Part shown: positions 7,666-15,638 of the stretch, piece after piece
Layout of the letters: the number at the start of each line of letters is the position of its first letter
Position numbering within the stretch: the first letter of the stretch is position 1
Notes under the pieces: generated by a model
Seen by the model: only the letters and a program-made list of their open reading frames with translations
Told to the model about the DNA's origin: nothing
The model's database searches: none
Assembly (NCBI RefSeq): GCF_009789675.1
Contig: NZ_CP046914.1
Span: 1,736,001 to 1,800,000, forward strand
From: Paraburkholderia acidisoli
GTDB lineage: Bacteria; Pseudomonadota; Gammaproteobacteria; Burkholderiales; Burkholderiaceae
Length of the DNA: 64,000 bases
Reading direction: 5' to 3'
Position numbers and translations under genes: made by a program

Positions 7666-8211
7666 TCACTTGTTCTTCCTTGTCGCAGTCATCCGGTCGA
7701 TGCGCGCCTGCTGCCGCTGTGTGGGCGGGTCAGTCAGGCAGGGTTCAGTGTTCACGGCAATGCCGAATGCTTCCCACATATCCGGGGGCACCTTGCCCTG
7801 ACGTCGCCCTATCATCCCGTGAATTTGCCGTGCGCGAAAAATCAGCGCATGGAGTTGCTGGATATCGTGCAGAAGGCGCAGGGCGGTGTGATTCGGTCTG
7901 GCGTCATAGATCGCCGCGAGCTGTGTCGCGGTCAGCGGGGCCGGGGGCGGGATTGGAGTGACGATCCACTCCTGTACCTCGGGCGCGTCGGTCAGGCAGG
8001 GAATGGCGTTCAGCTCGTTTTCGAAGGCCGTCCACACCGGTTCCGTTACCGACCCCAGGGGCGATCCGATCATCAGCCGTATCTGATGCGTCTGACGTGC
8101 GAGTGCCTGAAGCCGCGCAAGCTCATGCAGTAGCCGCAGCGTGTTCGTCGTCGGGCCGCCCCTGAGAATCGCAGCGAGTTCGAGGGCAGTGAGCGTAGGC
8201 GGGCGAGGCAT
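7666..8211 (-). CDS. hypothetical protein with two internal repeats, behind a LexA box
   Basis: This encodes 181 residues built of two similar units of about 70-80 residues. Each starts LTA-ELAAI or LTATQLAAI, continues with LRLLH, contains a QIHGMIG/QIRLMIG motif and ends PCLTD. They are all-helical and have no signal peptide. The start at 8211 is chosen because the sequence further upstream contains the operator region; a longer frame exists but would run through it. The LexA box lies 16 bases before the start, so SOS induction is expected. No function is recognised. Confidence 0.6.
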   Translation of the reverse strand: MPRPPTLTALELAAILRGGPTTNTLRLLHELARLQALARQTHQIRLMIGSPLGSVTEPVWTAFENELNAIPCLTDAPEVQEWIVTPIPPPAPLTATQLAAIYDARPNHTALRLLHDIQQLHALIFRARQIHGMIGRRQGKVPPDMWEAFGIAVNTEPCLTDPPTQRQQARIDRMTATRKNK

Positions 8212-8227
8212 GATCAGAATAAAAATA

Positions 8228-8243
8228 CTGTATAAATATACAG
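8228..8243. promoter_or_regulatory. LexA (SOS) box
   Basis: CTGTATAAATATACAG matches the CTGT-N8-ACAG consensus perfectly and is part of a longer palindrome (8225-8246). The identical 16 bases occur upstream of uvrA at 27958. It lies between divergent genes at 8211 (minus) and 8322 (plus). Confidence 0.85.
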
Positions 8244-8249
8244 TATCAC

Positions 8250-8273
8250 AAAAATCATGGGGGCATGATTTTT
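8250..8273. promoter_or_regulatory. perfect inverted repeat, probable operator
   Basis: Two 10-base arms, AAAAATCATG and CATGATTTTT, are separated by GGGG. The site lies six bases from the LexA box and about 50 bases before the XRE-like gene. It looks like a repressor operator, most simply for that gene's product. A related site is at 10630-10650. Confidence 0.6.
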
Positions 8274-8321
8274 CGGAGATGTCCGAAGGTAGTTTTCGCC
8301 TGAATGGGGGATGGTTGGCGG

Positions 8322-8726
8322 ATGGACATCCAACCCCAAAAGGCAGCATTTGCCGAGCGTCTGCGGCTCGCCATGCAGTCCAGACCGGAACCCTTACGCG
8401 GGGCGACGGCGCTGGCGAGACTGCTTAACGATGGTCATGCAGCCGGCATGCCGATTAGCCCGCAAACCGCGCACAAATGGCTCTCAGGCCGAACCGTTCC
8501 GAAATCAGACACGTTTGGGTCTCTGGCCTGTCTGCTGGGAGTGGATGTGCTGTGGCTTCGCTACGGCCTGTCGGGTGACGGCGTCCTTGCGCGCTTCTCG
8601 CCACGTGCGGCCGAACGGGTCAGGAAGGTCGACAGGCTGAATCCCGTGGATCAGTGCCTTGTCGAGGTTCTGGTGTCACGTCTTGTTGACGCTGATCCTG
8701 GCGAAGATGAATCGCAACGCGCGTGA
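8322..8726 (+). CDS. XRE/cI-like helix-turn-helix regulator
   Basis: This encodes 134 residues. A helix-turn-helix can be placed at about residues 20-70 (LARLLNDG then ISPQTAHKWLSGRTVPK then a following LACLLGVDVLWLRYG). The rest is helical, with no RecA-type protease domain, so it is not a self-cleaving cI. ATG 8322 is chosen; 8304 in the same frame is possible. It faces away from the two-repeat gene across a LexA box and an inverted repeat, like a phage switch region. It probably represses one or both promoters. Confidence 0.7.
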   Translation: MDIQPQKAAFAERLRLAMQSRPEPLRGATALARLLNDGHAAGMPISPQTAHKWLSGRTVPKSDTFGSLACLLGVDVLWLRYGLSGDGVLARFSPRAAERVRKVDRLNPVDQCLVEVLVSRLVDADPGEDESQRA

Positions 8727-8895
8727 CTCACCCCAAGACACGCCTGTCTGCAAAACATTCGTTCTCTGACCCAGCACAATGCCCGCCACGGTTGCAGCCA
8801 GCAAATGACTTGCTGCGCCACATAATGACTGCCTTGTAAAAGACAGAGTTCGGGTTAGTCGATTCGCATGCCTAAGTTATTTTGAAAAACGAGTA

Positions 8896-9333
8896 ATGGA
8901 CCCGGAACTTCCAGACTACTACTCGCGCGAACTGCAGTACATGAAGTCTCTGTTTGGCGAATTCGTACAGCAGCACCAGAAAGTCTCAGCCCGTCTGGGC
9001 GGGCTTCCTTCCGGTGAGGTTGGCGATCCCCACGTCGAGCGGCTGCTGCAGGGGGCTGCGTTCATCAACGCGGACGTGCAGATGCTCATCGATCGTGCGA
9101 CCGACCCCTTTACGCTGCGCCAGTTGCAGTGCATTCACCCGAATTTCGTTGCGCCCCTGCCATCGATGGCCGTCGTGCAGTTTCATCCTGCAGACAGGAC
9201 CGGTCAGGGTGCGGACGGCCTCACGCTGCCGAAGGGGACGCAGCTCCTGTCGCGGGCAGCAGAAGGGTATGGGAGCATGTATGGCTGCGGAGAGTGTTTT
9301 TTCCATGAGTACAAGGGGGTATGTTCAAGGTGA
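8896..9333 (+). pseudogene. tssF: tssF fragment (N terminus only) of a T6SS baseplate gene
   Basis: The first roughly 120 of 145 residues match the start of TssF: YYSRELQYMKSLFGEF, DPHVERLLQGAAFINADVQ split over the usual spacing, HPNFVAPLPSMAVVQF and LPKGTQLLSR. TssF normally has about 600 residues. The homology stops near 9270-9300 and the frame ends soon after, in DNA of different composition. It is a truncated baseplate gene that cannot make TssF. Confidence 0.8.
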
Positions 9334-10072
9334 CAACGCCCTAACTACTCTCTACGTAAATAACGGCAGCTATAAATTGCTCATGCGCGGCGATAGCGCG
9401 GATGCACGTATGCCAGGTGCTGCGCTTCTTGAAGGTGACCTGTCGAGTGCTGAGCAAAGCAAACTAGGCGAAGTCTATCTAGAGTCGAAGAAGTACGGCA
9501 CATTTGTACCTGCGCCTCTCATCGATAGCTTCGTGACTTCCTTCTACAAAAGTGGAATTCCTGTTGTGAGGCTTGATGCAGCAGTGAGTATGTTGCCAAA
9601 AGACGGTGCTCTGCAAGTTACCGTTGTTTTCAAGAATAGTGGGCGTGAGGAAGTTTGTCTCAAGAATCCTGCAACTTGGGAAGGTACATATAATCCTATC
9701 GCTGAAAATTCATGGATTGTAGTTAGCGCTCAACGCATGGACAGTCCGCAAAAGGAATCCGTCAGAACGGATTTCTTTGGCGGCACAGCAATGACGAACG
9801 CTCATAGATACCCTGGTGAGAGTCTGTGCGTCCCGAGTATGCAGGAAAGAGAAACGACATTTCGACTGTTCCCACGGCAAAGAGTCTTGAAAGGGAAGTA
9901 TTTGATCGGTGCATCAATTGTCGTAAGCGAGGTTTTCTCTCCAGCAGATTTTGCTGGGCCGCTGGAAATGAGCACAAGCAATCAGATGATTGAGTTCCCT
10001 CGCGACTATCCCTCAACGCCTGCGGAAATCAGAGCCTTCGCCGCCTATCTCAAGGCGCATCCGCAGGAGTGA
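9305..10072 (+). CDS. protein of unknown function fused onto the tssF remnant, possibly truncated
   Basis: An open frame of 255 codons from ATG 9305 overlaps the broken tssF in another frame. The coding looks genuine from composition, which is AT-richer than the flanks. The protein is beta-rich with patterns such as VTVVFKNSGREEVCLKNPATW and FRLFPRQRVLKGKYLIGAS. No signal peptide is seen, so the natural start may have been lost at the tssF junction. It is followed after four bases by a PAAR gene, a position often held by T6SS immunity or adaptor proteins. That role is inference. Confidence 0.5.
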   Translation: MSTRGYVQGDNALTTLYVNNGSYKLLMRGDSADARMPGAALLEGDLSSAEQSKLGEVYLESKKYGTFVPAPLIDSFVTSFYKSGIPVVRLDAAVSMLPKDGALQVTVVFKNSGREEVCLKNPATWEGTYNPIAENSWIVVSAQRMDSPQKESVRTDFFGGTAMTNAHRYPGESLCVPSMQERETTFRLFPRQRVLKGKYLIGASIVVSEVFSPADFAGPLEMSTSNQMIEFPRDYPSTPAEIRAFAAYLKAHPQE

Positions 10073-10076
10073 TGAC

Positions 10077-10325
10077 ATGGATTTCATCCGACTTGGCGAT
10101 ACCACAGACCACGGCGGTGCAGTCGTCACCGCGTCGAAAACGATGGACTACGAGAGTCGTCCTGTCGCCCGCAAGGGCGATCTGGTCGAGTGCCCTTTGC
10201 ACCCTGAGATCAATCCAAATGTGATTCTTGAGGGCGATGACGACATCACCGACCACGGCATCCCGGTTGCCCGTCAGGGTCATCACGCCACCTGCGGTTG
10301 CAGTTTGATTTCGAGTATCAGATAG
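10077..10325 (+). CDS. PAAR-domain T6SS spike-tip protein
   Basis: This encodes 82 residues consisting only of the PAAR domain: RLGDTTDHGGAVVTAS, PVARKGDLVECPLH, ITDHGIPVARQGH and a GCSLISS end. The His and Cys residues fit the metal site at the tip. It should sharpen the VgrG spike and help load effectors. No effector domain is attached. It starts four bases after the stop of the unidentified gene before it, so they are probably co-transcribed. Confidence 0.85.
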   Translation: MDFIRLGDTTDHGGAVVTASKTMDYESRPVARKGDLVECPLHPEINPNVILEGDDDITDHGIPVARQGHHATCGCSLISSIR

Positions 10326-10381
10326 CTCCCAAGCAGACCGTGCAGACGGTCTGTAACCAAATTAAAAAGGAGTGCAGAGCA

Positions 10382-10630
10382 ATGGACCTTGATGTATCTG
10401 AAGAACTCCGCAGGATGATCGAAACCAACAGTCCGAAGTTCGAGGCGCTTTACGGCTGCAGGCCGGACACGCTTATTTTTAGTCCGCTTGTTGCACAAGC
10501 GTTCTTTGACGGGAGCGAGATTCCCGTTCTGCTTCACGGGATGAAAATCGTCATCGGTCCAACGCCGACGATGATTCCGCAACTGGCGGTTCACAAGGAC
10601 AACGCCGCGCGTCAGCGCAGCCTGCATTGA
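10382..10630 (+). CDS. small hypothetical protein of the T6SS cluster
   Basis: This encodes 82 residues; AAGGAG stands 9 bases before the ATG. The sequence contains FEALYGCRPDTLIFSPLVAQAFF and a hydrophobic end, with no signal peptide. A second small protein of similar size and partly similar pattern (HGYRPTVVFVPP) lies after tssG at 11751. No function is recognised. Confidence 0.5.
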   Translation: MDLDVSEELRRMIETNSPKFEALYGCRPDTLIFSPLVAQAFFDGSEIPVLLHGMKIVIGPTPTMIPQLAVHKDNAARQRSLH

Positions 10631-10650
10631 AAATCATAGGGTGTGATTTT
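10630..10650. promoter_or_regulatory. degenerate second copy of the AAAATCA/TGATTTT element
   Basis: Seven-base arms, AAAATCA and TGATTTT, flank a G-rich centre, and the sequence aligns closely with 8250-8273. It begins at the stop of the small gene and lies 45 bases before the chosen tssG start. It could be a second operator of the XRE-like protein. Confidence 0.35.
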
Positions 10651-10695
10651 TATGACAAACGGAACGTGTGGCTCAATCACGCTGGAAACAGACTC

Positions 10696-11754
10696 ATGGA
10701 TCGCCTAACGCCCTTACTTCCGCTGTCGCCGGCGCTGATTGACGATGTGACGGCCTTGCCCTGGCAGCATGGATTCCTTGCGCTCGTGCGCCGGATCAAT
10801 GCGAACGTTGCCATTGATCCGGTTGGCCGCGCGTTGCTCGCGCGTACCGAAAATTTCCGCCTGGGACAGAAGCCCAGCCTGATTTTTGCTCCCAGCGAAG
10901 TTGCGCAGGCCCAGGTCAAAAACGGCAAACTGCACATCCGGCTCTATAGCCTGGGCATGCTGGGGCCGGACGGCCCGTTGCCGAGCCAGGTGACCGAGAC
11001 CGCGCGTGAGCGCGAAGAACTGCGCAACGATCCCACACTGTCAAACTTCCTGGACCTGTTCCATCACCGGGCGTTTTCGCTCTTTTATCGGGCGTGGGCG
11101 TGGTCGCAGCCTACGGTGAGTCTCGACCGGGCGGACAACGACTATTTTTCTTCGTGGATTGCTGCGTTGCAGGGATACCCGCACAGGGCGTCTCAATCCT
11201 CGCTGCCGGATCACGCTCGCCTGTCGTTTACTCCCCGTCTGGTCAGGCAGGGGCGCAACCCCGATGGACTGCGCAGCGCTATCGCGCACTATTTCAGTGT
11301 ACCGGTAGAGATTGTGGGGAACGTTCTGCAATGGACGCCCATCGAGCCGGACAACGTGGGCCGTCTGGGTGAGGAACGTCAGGGGGCGTGCATGGGCATG
11401 GGCGCACGCCTCGGGCAGATGGTGCCCATTCGTATGAACCATTTCCACATTGTGATCGGGCCGCTCGACATCGAGCCGTACCAGCGCCTGATGCCGCAGG
11501 GAGCGGATCTGCTCAAGTTGCGCGACCTCGTGCGCGCATTCGTTGGCGTCGAGTATGGCTGGGAACTGCAGTTGACGCTAAAGCATCAGGCTGCAACCCC
11601 GACGCTGTTAGGCGAGACGCAGAAGCTCGGCTGGACGAGCTGGCTGGGGGACTCCCCGCAGAGTCAGACGATCCACGGGATGTGCTTTAACCCCGAGGAC
11701 TATGTGCCCCAGTTACGTCGCGATGCAGCGCGAAGAGTAGGGGAGCAGCAATGA
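10696..11754 (+). CDS. tssG: TssG, T6SS baseplate wedge protein
   Basis: This encodes 352 residues spanning most of the TssG family: an N-terminal ALPWQHGFLALVRRINA, the central YSLGMLGPDGPLPSQVTE signature, LDLFHHRAFSLFYRAW, and a C-terminal region ending GWTSWLGD. TssG pairs with TssF and TssK in the baseplate. A TTG start at 10627 is possible but would run through the inverted repeat, so ATG 10696 is preferred. Its usual partner tssF is broken here, so the gene cannot serve a locally complete baseplate. The stop overlaps the next ATG by four bases. Confidence 0.85.
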   Translation: MDRLTPLLPLSPALIDDVTALPWQHGFLALVRRINANVAIDPVGRALLARTENFRLGQKPSLIFAPSEVAQAQVKNGKLHIRLYSLGMLGPDGPLPSQVTETAREREELRNDPTLSNFLDLFHHRAFSLFYRAWAWSQPTVSLDRADNDYFSSWIAALQGYPHRASQSSLPDHARLSFTPRLVRQGRNPDGLRSAIAHYFSVPVEIVGNVLQWTPIEPDNVGRLGEERQGACMGMGARLGQMVPIRMNHFHIVIGPLDIEPYQRLMPQGADLLKLRDLVRAFVGVEYGWELQLTLKHQAATPTLLGETQKLGWTSWLGDSPQSQTIHGMCFNPEDYVPQLRRDAARRVGEQQ

Positions 11755-12059
11755 ACGAAATGCGTCTGGTACGGGAACTATCGGCGCAGATCTCGGAGAT
11801 GATTCTGCCGTTTGTGCAGCAGCACGGCTACAGGCCGACCGTGGTGTTCGTGCCGCCAGCGATGGCGCATGACGTGTACTCGGAAATGCTGTGCGTGAAA
11901 TTTGAGCCAGGCATGCCACCATCTACTGATGGGCTGTTCGACATGCTGGTGATGGCTAATGCGGGGGGCGCGGCCCCTGAGCTGGCGTCAATCGACCTTT
12001 ACCCGCACTTTCAGCCAGCTCGTCTGCGTGCCGCGCCCGAAAACGACACCCTGCACTAG
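11751..12059 (+). CDS. hypothetical protein coupled to tssG
   Basis: This encodes 102 residues and starts inside the tssG stop (ATGA). It is soluble, with RPTVVFVPPAMAHDVY and a C-terminal LASIDLYPHFQPARL. It resembles the 82-residue protein before tssG only loosely. No domain or function is recognised. Confidence 0.55.
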   Translation: MNEMRLVRELSAQISEMILPFVQQHGYRPTVVFVPPAMAHDVYSEMLCVKFEPGMPPSTDGLFDMLVMANAGGAAPELASIDLYPHFQPARLRAAPENDTLH

Positions 12060-12072
12060 AAGGAGACTACCG

Positions 12073-12383
12073 ATGAACGTCACGGAGCGGGAAGCGCTGA
12101 AGATGGCCGCAGCGGTCTTCGCGTCAATGGAGCCAGATGTGCGGTACTCGGCACGGGAGGTTTGCGAGGCGCAGCGGCCAGCGTCTCGACTGTCCAGTAT
12201 CTGCTCAACCACGCCGCGATCCGGTTTCAGGTGCGTAGCCGGGTTGCGGGTAAGCGAAATCTGTACTGGATATCTTCGCTCGAGGCACGCAGTGCGCAGT
12301 GGCAGGTCCTCCCGAAGGGCGAACTGAAGTGGGAGGCATCCTGGCGTGAATTTCGTGCGCTGTGCGAAACGAGTCGGCATTGA
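12073..12383 (+). pseudogene. frameshifted small DNA-binding-like protein
   Basis: An ATG with AGGAG upstream starts a frame reading MNVTEREALKMAAAVFAS and then YSAREVCEA. At about 12170 the sensible sequence moves to the next frame, continuing ASVSTVQYLLNHAAIRF to a stop at 12383. Together they give about 103 residues with a winged-helix look. A one-base change in the GCG-rich stretch near 12165-12180 explains it. It is the last gene of the island. Confidence 0.55.
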
Positions 12384-12391
12384 ACGGGCGG

Positions 12392-12419
12392 CGTGTGGGG
12401 AACACACCTTCCCCACACG
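12392..12419. terminator. strong hairpin after the T6SS cluster
   Basis: Eleven-base arms (CGTGTGGGGAA and its complement TTCCCCACACG) flank a six-base loop, nine bases after the last stop of the island. There is no T-run, so it may act as a processing or protein-binding hairpin instead of a classic terminator. Confidence 0.5.
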
Positions 12420-12983
12420 TACATGCAGGCATCGCAGCATTTGCAGACACCCTGTTCAAGCTAATTCAAACACGTGAATTGTTGAAACGGCAGCGTGTTT
12501 GTCGCTAGCTTGTTTTTCAGACGATGCAAATGTTTAATAAGTAAAGCCGTTCTCCTGTGGGGGAATGGAAGTTTCCCCGCAGCGCGATGCATGGGGAAAC
12601 GTGGGGGAACGATGTTTGTGGGGGGCTTGGGGAACCTAGATTTCCCCACGCACTGCCAAAGCCTTACGAAACAAGGCCGAATGCCATGTGTCCTGTGCTT
12701 ATCCCCAGCCTTGTGAACAAAAACTGTGGAAAACCTCACTCGCATTGACGCCCGCGACATCAGTCCAGGTTATCCCTGCGCCATCAACGGGTTACGCCGA
12801 TCATCCCGCGCTTGCCCACAAGGCTGCCAACAGAATCTGTGCATAGTCTTCGGCCCGGCAAGAGAAGTGCATCCAGTTGTTACCGATCACGTGACCAACC
12901 TTGCAGAGCGTGCGAGTTCAGTCGGATAATCGGTTTCGTCGTTCCATCGCTGTCCACACACTTCCCCCACTCTCCGCCGCGCC
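12420..12983. other. non-coding stretch with repeated GGGGAA/TTCCCC motifs
   Basis: No convincing gene is seen on either strand. GGGGAA or GGGGGAA occurs near 12561, 12594, 12605 and 12630, and TTCCCC near 12573 and 12642, in both orientations. Together with the hairpin at 12392-12419 this makes about eight occurrences in 260 bases. TTATCCCCA (12699) and TTATCCCTG (12770) resemble DnaA boxes weakly. The island ends here and the chromosomal genes begin. Confidence 0.5.
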
Positions 12984-14372
12984 GTGCTCAAAAACTCGCG
13001 CTTTGCCGGACTTCTCGCCATTCCCGGTTTTCTGCCGCTCGCTGGCGCGACGCTCATGCTCGGCGTCGCCATGTCGTTCACCGCGCCGTATCTTTCGCTA
13101 TTCGGCGTCGAACGTGCCGGCATGACGCCGTTAAGGCTCGGCATCTTCATGACCGCCATCGCGGCGAGCGGCGTGATCGCGAGCACCGCGGCGGGCCGTT
13201 GGGGCGACGCCACCGGCAAGCATCGGCCGCTGCTGCTCGCGTCGCTGGTCGCGGCCACGCTCGGCTATCTGTGTCTGTGCGTCGTGCGCGACTTCCGTCT
13301 GCTGCTGGCGGTGGGCATCGCGTTCATCGGCGCGGGCGGCTGCGCGCTGTCGCTCGTGTTCTCGTTCAGCCGCGCGGCGCTGCCCGCGCGCGACGACGCC
13401 GAACGCACCTTTGCGAGCGCGACCTTGCGCACGATCCTCTCGGCGGCGTGGGTGTTCGGCCCGGCGGTGGGCGCGCTGGTGCTCGCGGCGACCGGCTTCT
13501 ACGGCCTGTTCCTGTTCGCCGCGGCAAGCTTCGCGGCGTGTGGCGCGATCGTGTGGCGCATGCGCGAGCCGCGCGCGGACGAACACGCGACCCAGCACAT
13601 GACCGCGCGGCCAACCGCGAGCGAAGTCGCGAGCGAGCTGGCGGAGGCGGGCGCCGCCCAATACGACGGGCAGCCGCTCACGCAGGCCGAAGTGCTGCCG
13701 GGCGCGCCGCGCGATCCCGGCGCGGTGGCGGGCGCCAGCGCGAAGCGGCCGCCGCCCGCACCGGCAAGCTCGCAGAAAGACATCATGCGCGCGATCGTTG
13801 CGCTCACACTCATCGGGCTGGCGGCGAACGCCACGATGATCGTGCTGCCGCTCTACATCGTGCACGGCCTGGACGGCACGCGCCTCGACGTGTCGATCAT
13901 GCTCGGGCTCGGCGCGTTCATGGAAATTCCGATGATGCTCGCGCTCGGCGCGCGCGCCTCGTCGCTCAACAAACCGCGCTGGCTCGCGGGTTGCGCCGTG
14001 GTGCATGCGATCTATTTCGCGTCGATGGCGGCCGCGCCCGGCGTGCATTCGCTGATCCCCATGCAGATCCTGAACGCGTTCGTGGTCGCAGTCACGTCGT
14101 GTCTGGGCATGACCTTCGTGCAGGATCTGATGCCGTCGTCGCCGGGTCGCGCGACGGCGCTGTTCTTCAACGCGTCGCGGCTCGGCTCGATTCTGTCCGG
14201 CGTGCTTTCGGGTCTGCTCGTGCAGGCATTCGGCTACCGCGGCACGTTCCTGTTTTGCGGTGTGCTCGCGCTGTGCGCGCTCGTGTTGTTCGCGGTGCCC
14301 GGCGAGCAGTATCCGAAGATGGCGCGCGCGCTGCGCCGCTATCTGCGCGAGCGCATGAAGCCGCGCAACTAG
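12984..14372 (+). CDS. MFS transporter, sugar-efflux (SetA/SetB) type
   Basis: This encodes 462 residues with about 12 membrane segments, starting at GTG 12984. The N-terminal half matches sugar-efflux transporters (GVAMSFTAPYLSLFGVE, then ASTAAGRWGDATGKHRP in loop 2-3). An unusually long charged and proline/alanine-rich central loop (about residues 200-270) separates the two six-helix halves. It is an inner-membrane proton-driven exporter of sugars or sugar-like drugs; the substrate is unknown. A clear terminator follows. Confidence 0.85.
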   Translation: MLKNSRFAGLLAIPGFLPLAGATLMLGVAMSFTAPYLSLFGVERAGMTPLRLGIFMTAIAASGVIASTAAGRWGDATGKHRPLLLASLVAATLGYLCLCVVRDFRLLLAVGIAFIGAGGCALSLVFSFSRAALPARDDAERTFASATLRTILSAAWVFGPAVGALVLAATGFYGLFLFAAASFAACGAIVWRMREPRADEHATQHMTARPTASEVASELAEAGAAQYDGQPLTQAEVLPGAPRDPGAVAGASAKRPPPAPASSQKDIMRAIVALTLIGLAANATMIVLPLYIVHGLDGTRLDVSIMLGLGAFMEIPMMLALGARASSLNKPRWLAGCAVVHAIYFASMAAAPGVHSLIPMQILNAFVVAVTSCLGMTFVQDLMPSSPGRATALFFNASRLGSILSGVLSGLLVQAFGYRGTFLFCGVLALCALVLFAVPGEQYPKMARALRRYLRERMKPRN

Positions 14373-14410
14373 TCCAATTCCGCGATTTCGCCATTCCGCG
14401 TTACGAAGCA

Positions 14411-14442
14411 AAAAAAGCGGTGCGAATCTCGCACCGCTTTTT
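14411..14442 (+). terminator. rho-independent terminator of the MFS gene
   Basis: The stem AAAAAGCGGTGCGA pairs with TCGCACCGCTTTTT around a three-base loop. The A and T tracts on both sides allow it to work in both directions, so it can also end the convergent gene at 14523. Confidence 0.9.
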
Positions 14443-14522
14443 CATCGCCGAAATTAATCAGGAATGCAGATCGATGGCGATGTTTCGCCACCCGAAAATG
14501 CCTCGCGCAAACGCGGCGGCGA

Positions 14523-15002
14523 TCAGTGCATATAAGTCACGCGCCGCGAGCGGTCGCTCAGTTGCAGGCCTGCGTCGAGCAGCGAGATCGCGAACCAGCG
14601 CGAGGTCTTGAGCATGCCGCTCACGCTCTGCATCGGCAGCCAGTCGTTGAGCAGCTGCACGGCGGCTTCGCTGCGCGTGCACTGGAGCAGGGCGATCACC
14701 TGCAGCAGCGAGCCCTCGTCCTTCGCGAGTTCGGCGGCGCAGCGGCAACGCGTGTCGAGCGGGCGGCACGCGGTATGGCAGAGTGTGTGCATCAGCAGGT
14801 CGAAATAGCCGATGCCCTCGGCGCCCAGGCCCGCGTCGGCGAGCACGCCACGCCAGTTCTCGGCTTTGCCGTAGGCGTCGCAGTGCGGGCGCAGCCAGGT
14901 GCGCACGGCGCGCAGGATGGTTTGTTCGGCGCTGTCGGGGTGCTGGACGAAGGTGTCGTCGATCAGCGTGTCATTTCTCGCGAAAGGGGCGGTGTAGTTC
15001 AT
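14523..15002 (-). CDS. hypothetical protein, probably iron-regulated
   Basis: This encodes 159 residues. AGGAGG lies five bases before the ATG. The protein is soluble and helical (WLRPHCDAYGKAENWRGVLA; HTLCHTACRPLDTRCRC), with six cysteines in the central part. It lacks the C-terminal cysteine cluster of FhuF-type ferric reductases. A Fur-like box stands about 150 bases upstream, so a part in iron uptake or storage is likely but unproven. Confidence 0.6.
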   Translation of the reverse strand: MNYTAPFARNDTLIDDTFVQHPDSAEQTILRAVRTWLRPHCDAYGKAENWRGVLADAGLGAEGIGYFDLLMHTLCHTACRPLDTRCRCAAELAKDEGSLLQVIALLQCTRSEAAVQLLNDWLPMQSVSGMLKTSRWFAISLLDAGLQLSDRSRRVTYMH

Positions 15003-15154
15003 GGAGCCTCCTGTCGGCCCGGAGTGAGTGCGGTGGCATCGACTCCGGCCGCCTGCAAAGTGGCGAACGGGTCGGGGCGCGGACGGGCCGCGCGGCAAAT
15101 CGGATGAGGTGCCGTGGGTTCGGCATGAAGCGTATTCTGGGCCAAAAATTTCCC

Positions 15155-15175
15155 AAATGCAAATAATTCTCATTT
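15155..15175 (-). promoter_or_regulatory. Fur box (iron-responsive operator)
   Basis: On the minus strand the sequence reads AATGAGAATTATTTGCATT, close to the Fur consensus of alternating NAT triplets. It includes the inverted arms GCAAAT and ATTTGC. It is correctly placed to control the gene that starts at 15002. Confidence 0.7.
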
Positions 15176-15361
15176 GCGAATTGCATGGACGACGGGCGAA
15201 GTGAGGATGCGCGCGAGGTCGAAATGGGGAAAAAACCGGCCGGGAAATGGATCTCGCACAGACAAGAAAGGACCTTTCCATGCGTCCGGCTTAATGATGG
15301 GGACGCAACCCGCTAAAGTTCGGGCCGCAGCGTGTCGACATCCCTGACGCGTAGTGAGAGT

Positions 15362-15396
15362 TGCCCCAGCCTCGCCACGGCTGGGGCTTTTTTTTG
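15362..15396 (+). terminator. orphan rho-independent terminator, possible sRNA end
   Basis: The arms GCCCCAGCC and GGCTGGGGC are followed by eight or more T. No plus-strand gene precedes it (the neighbour to the left reads the other way), so it may end a small RNA starting near 15180-15300. Confidence 0.75.
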
Positions 15397-15638
15397 CGGC
15401 GCGCAACGCCCCGTCCACGGCCGGTAACCGGCGATCTGGATAGCCGCTCTGACAGGGCCAGAGTACCTAAGTTATTGAAACGAAAGACACAAGTAAGGTA
15501 TGATACTGGCCGCGCAGCGCGACAGCCTGCCGCGCCTTCCTGGCGCGACAGCGGCGATTTGAGAAAAATCGCGACCAAAATTCGACCGTGTGGGCGCTTT
15601 TGTTGTTTTTCGTCTTGGTATGAAAGTGAATAAAAACA

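Noticed and set aside
12699..12778. TTATCCCCA and TTATCCCTG as DnaA boxes or an origin
   Set aside because: Each differs from TTATCCACA in the key CACA part; with two weak matches and no replication gene this is not enough for an origin call.
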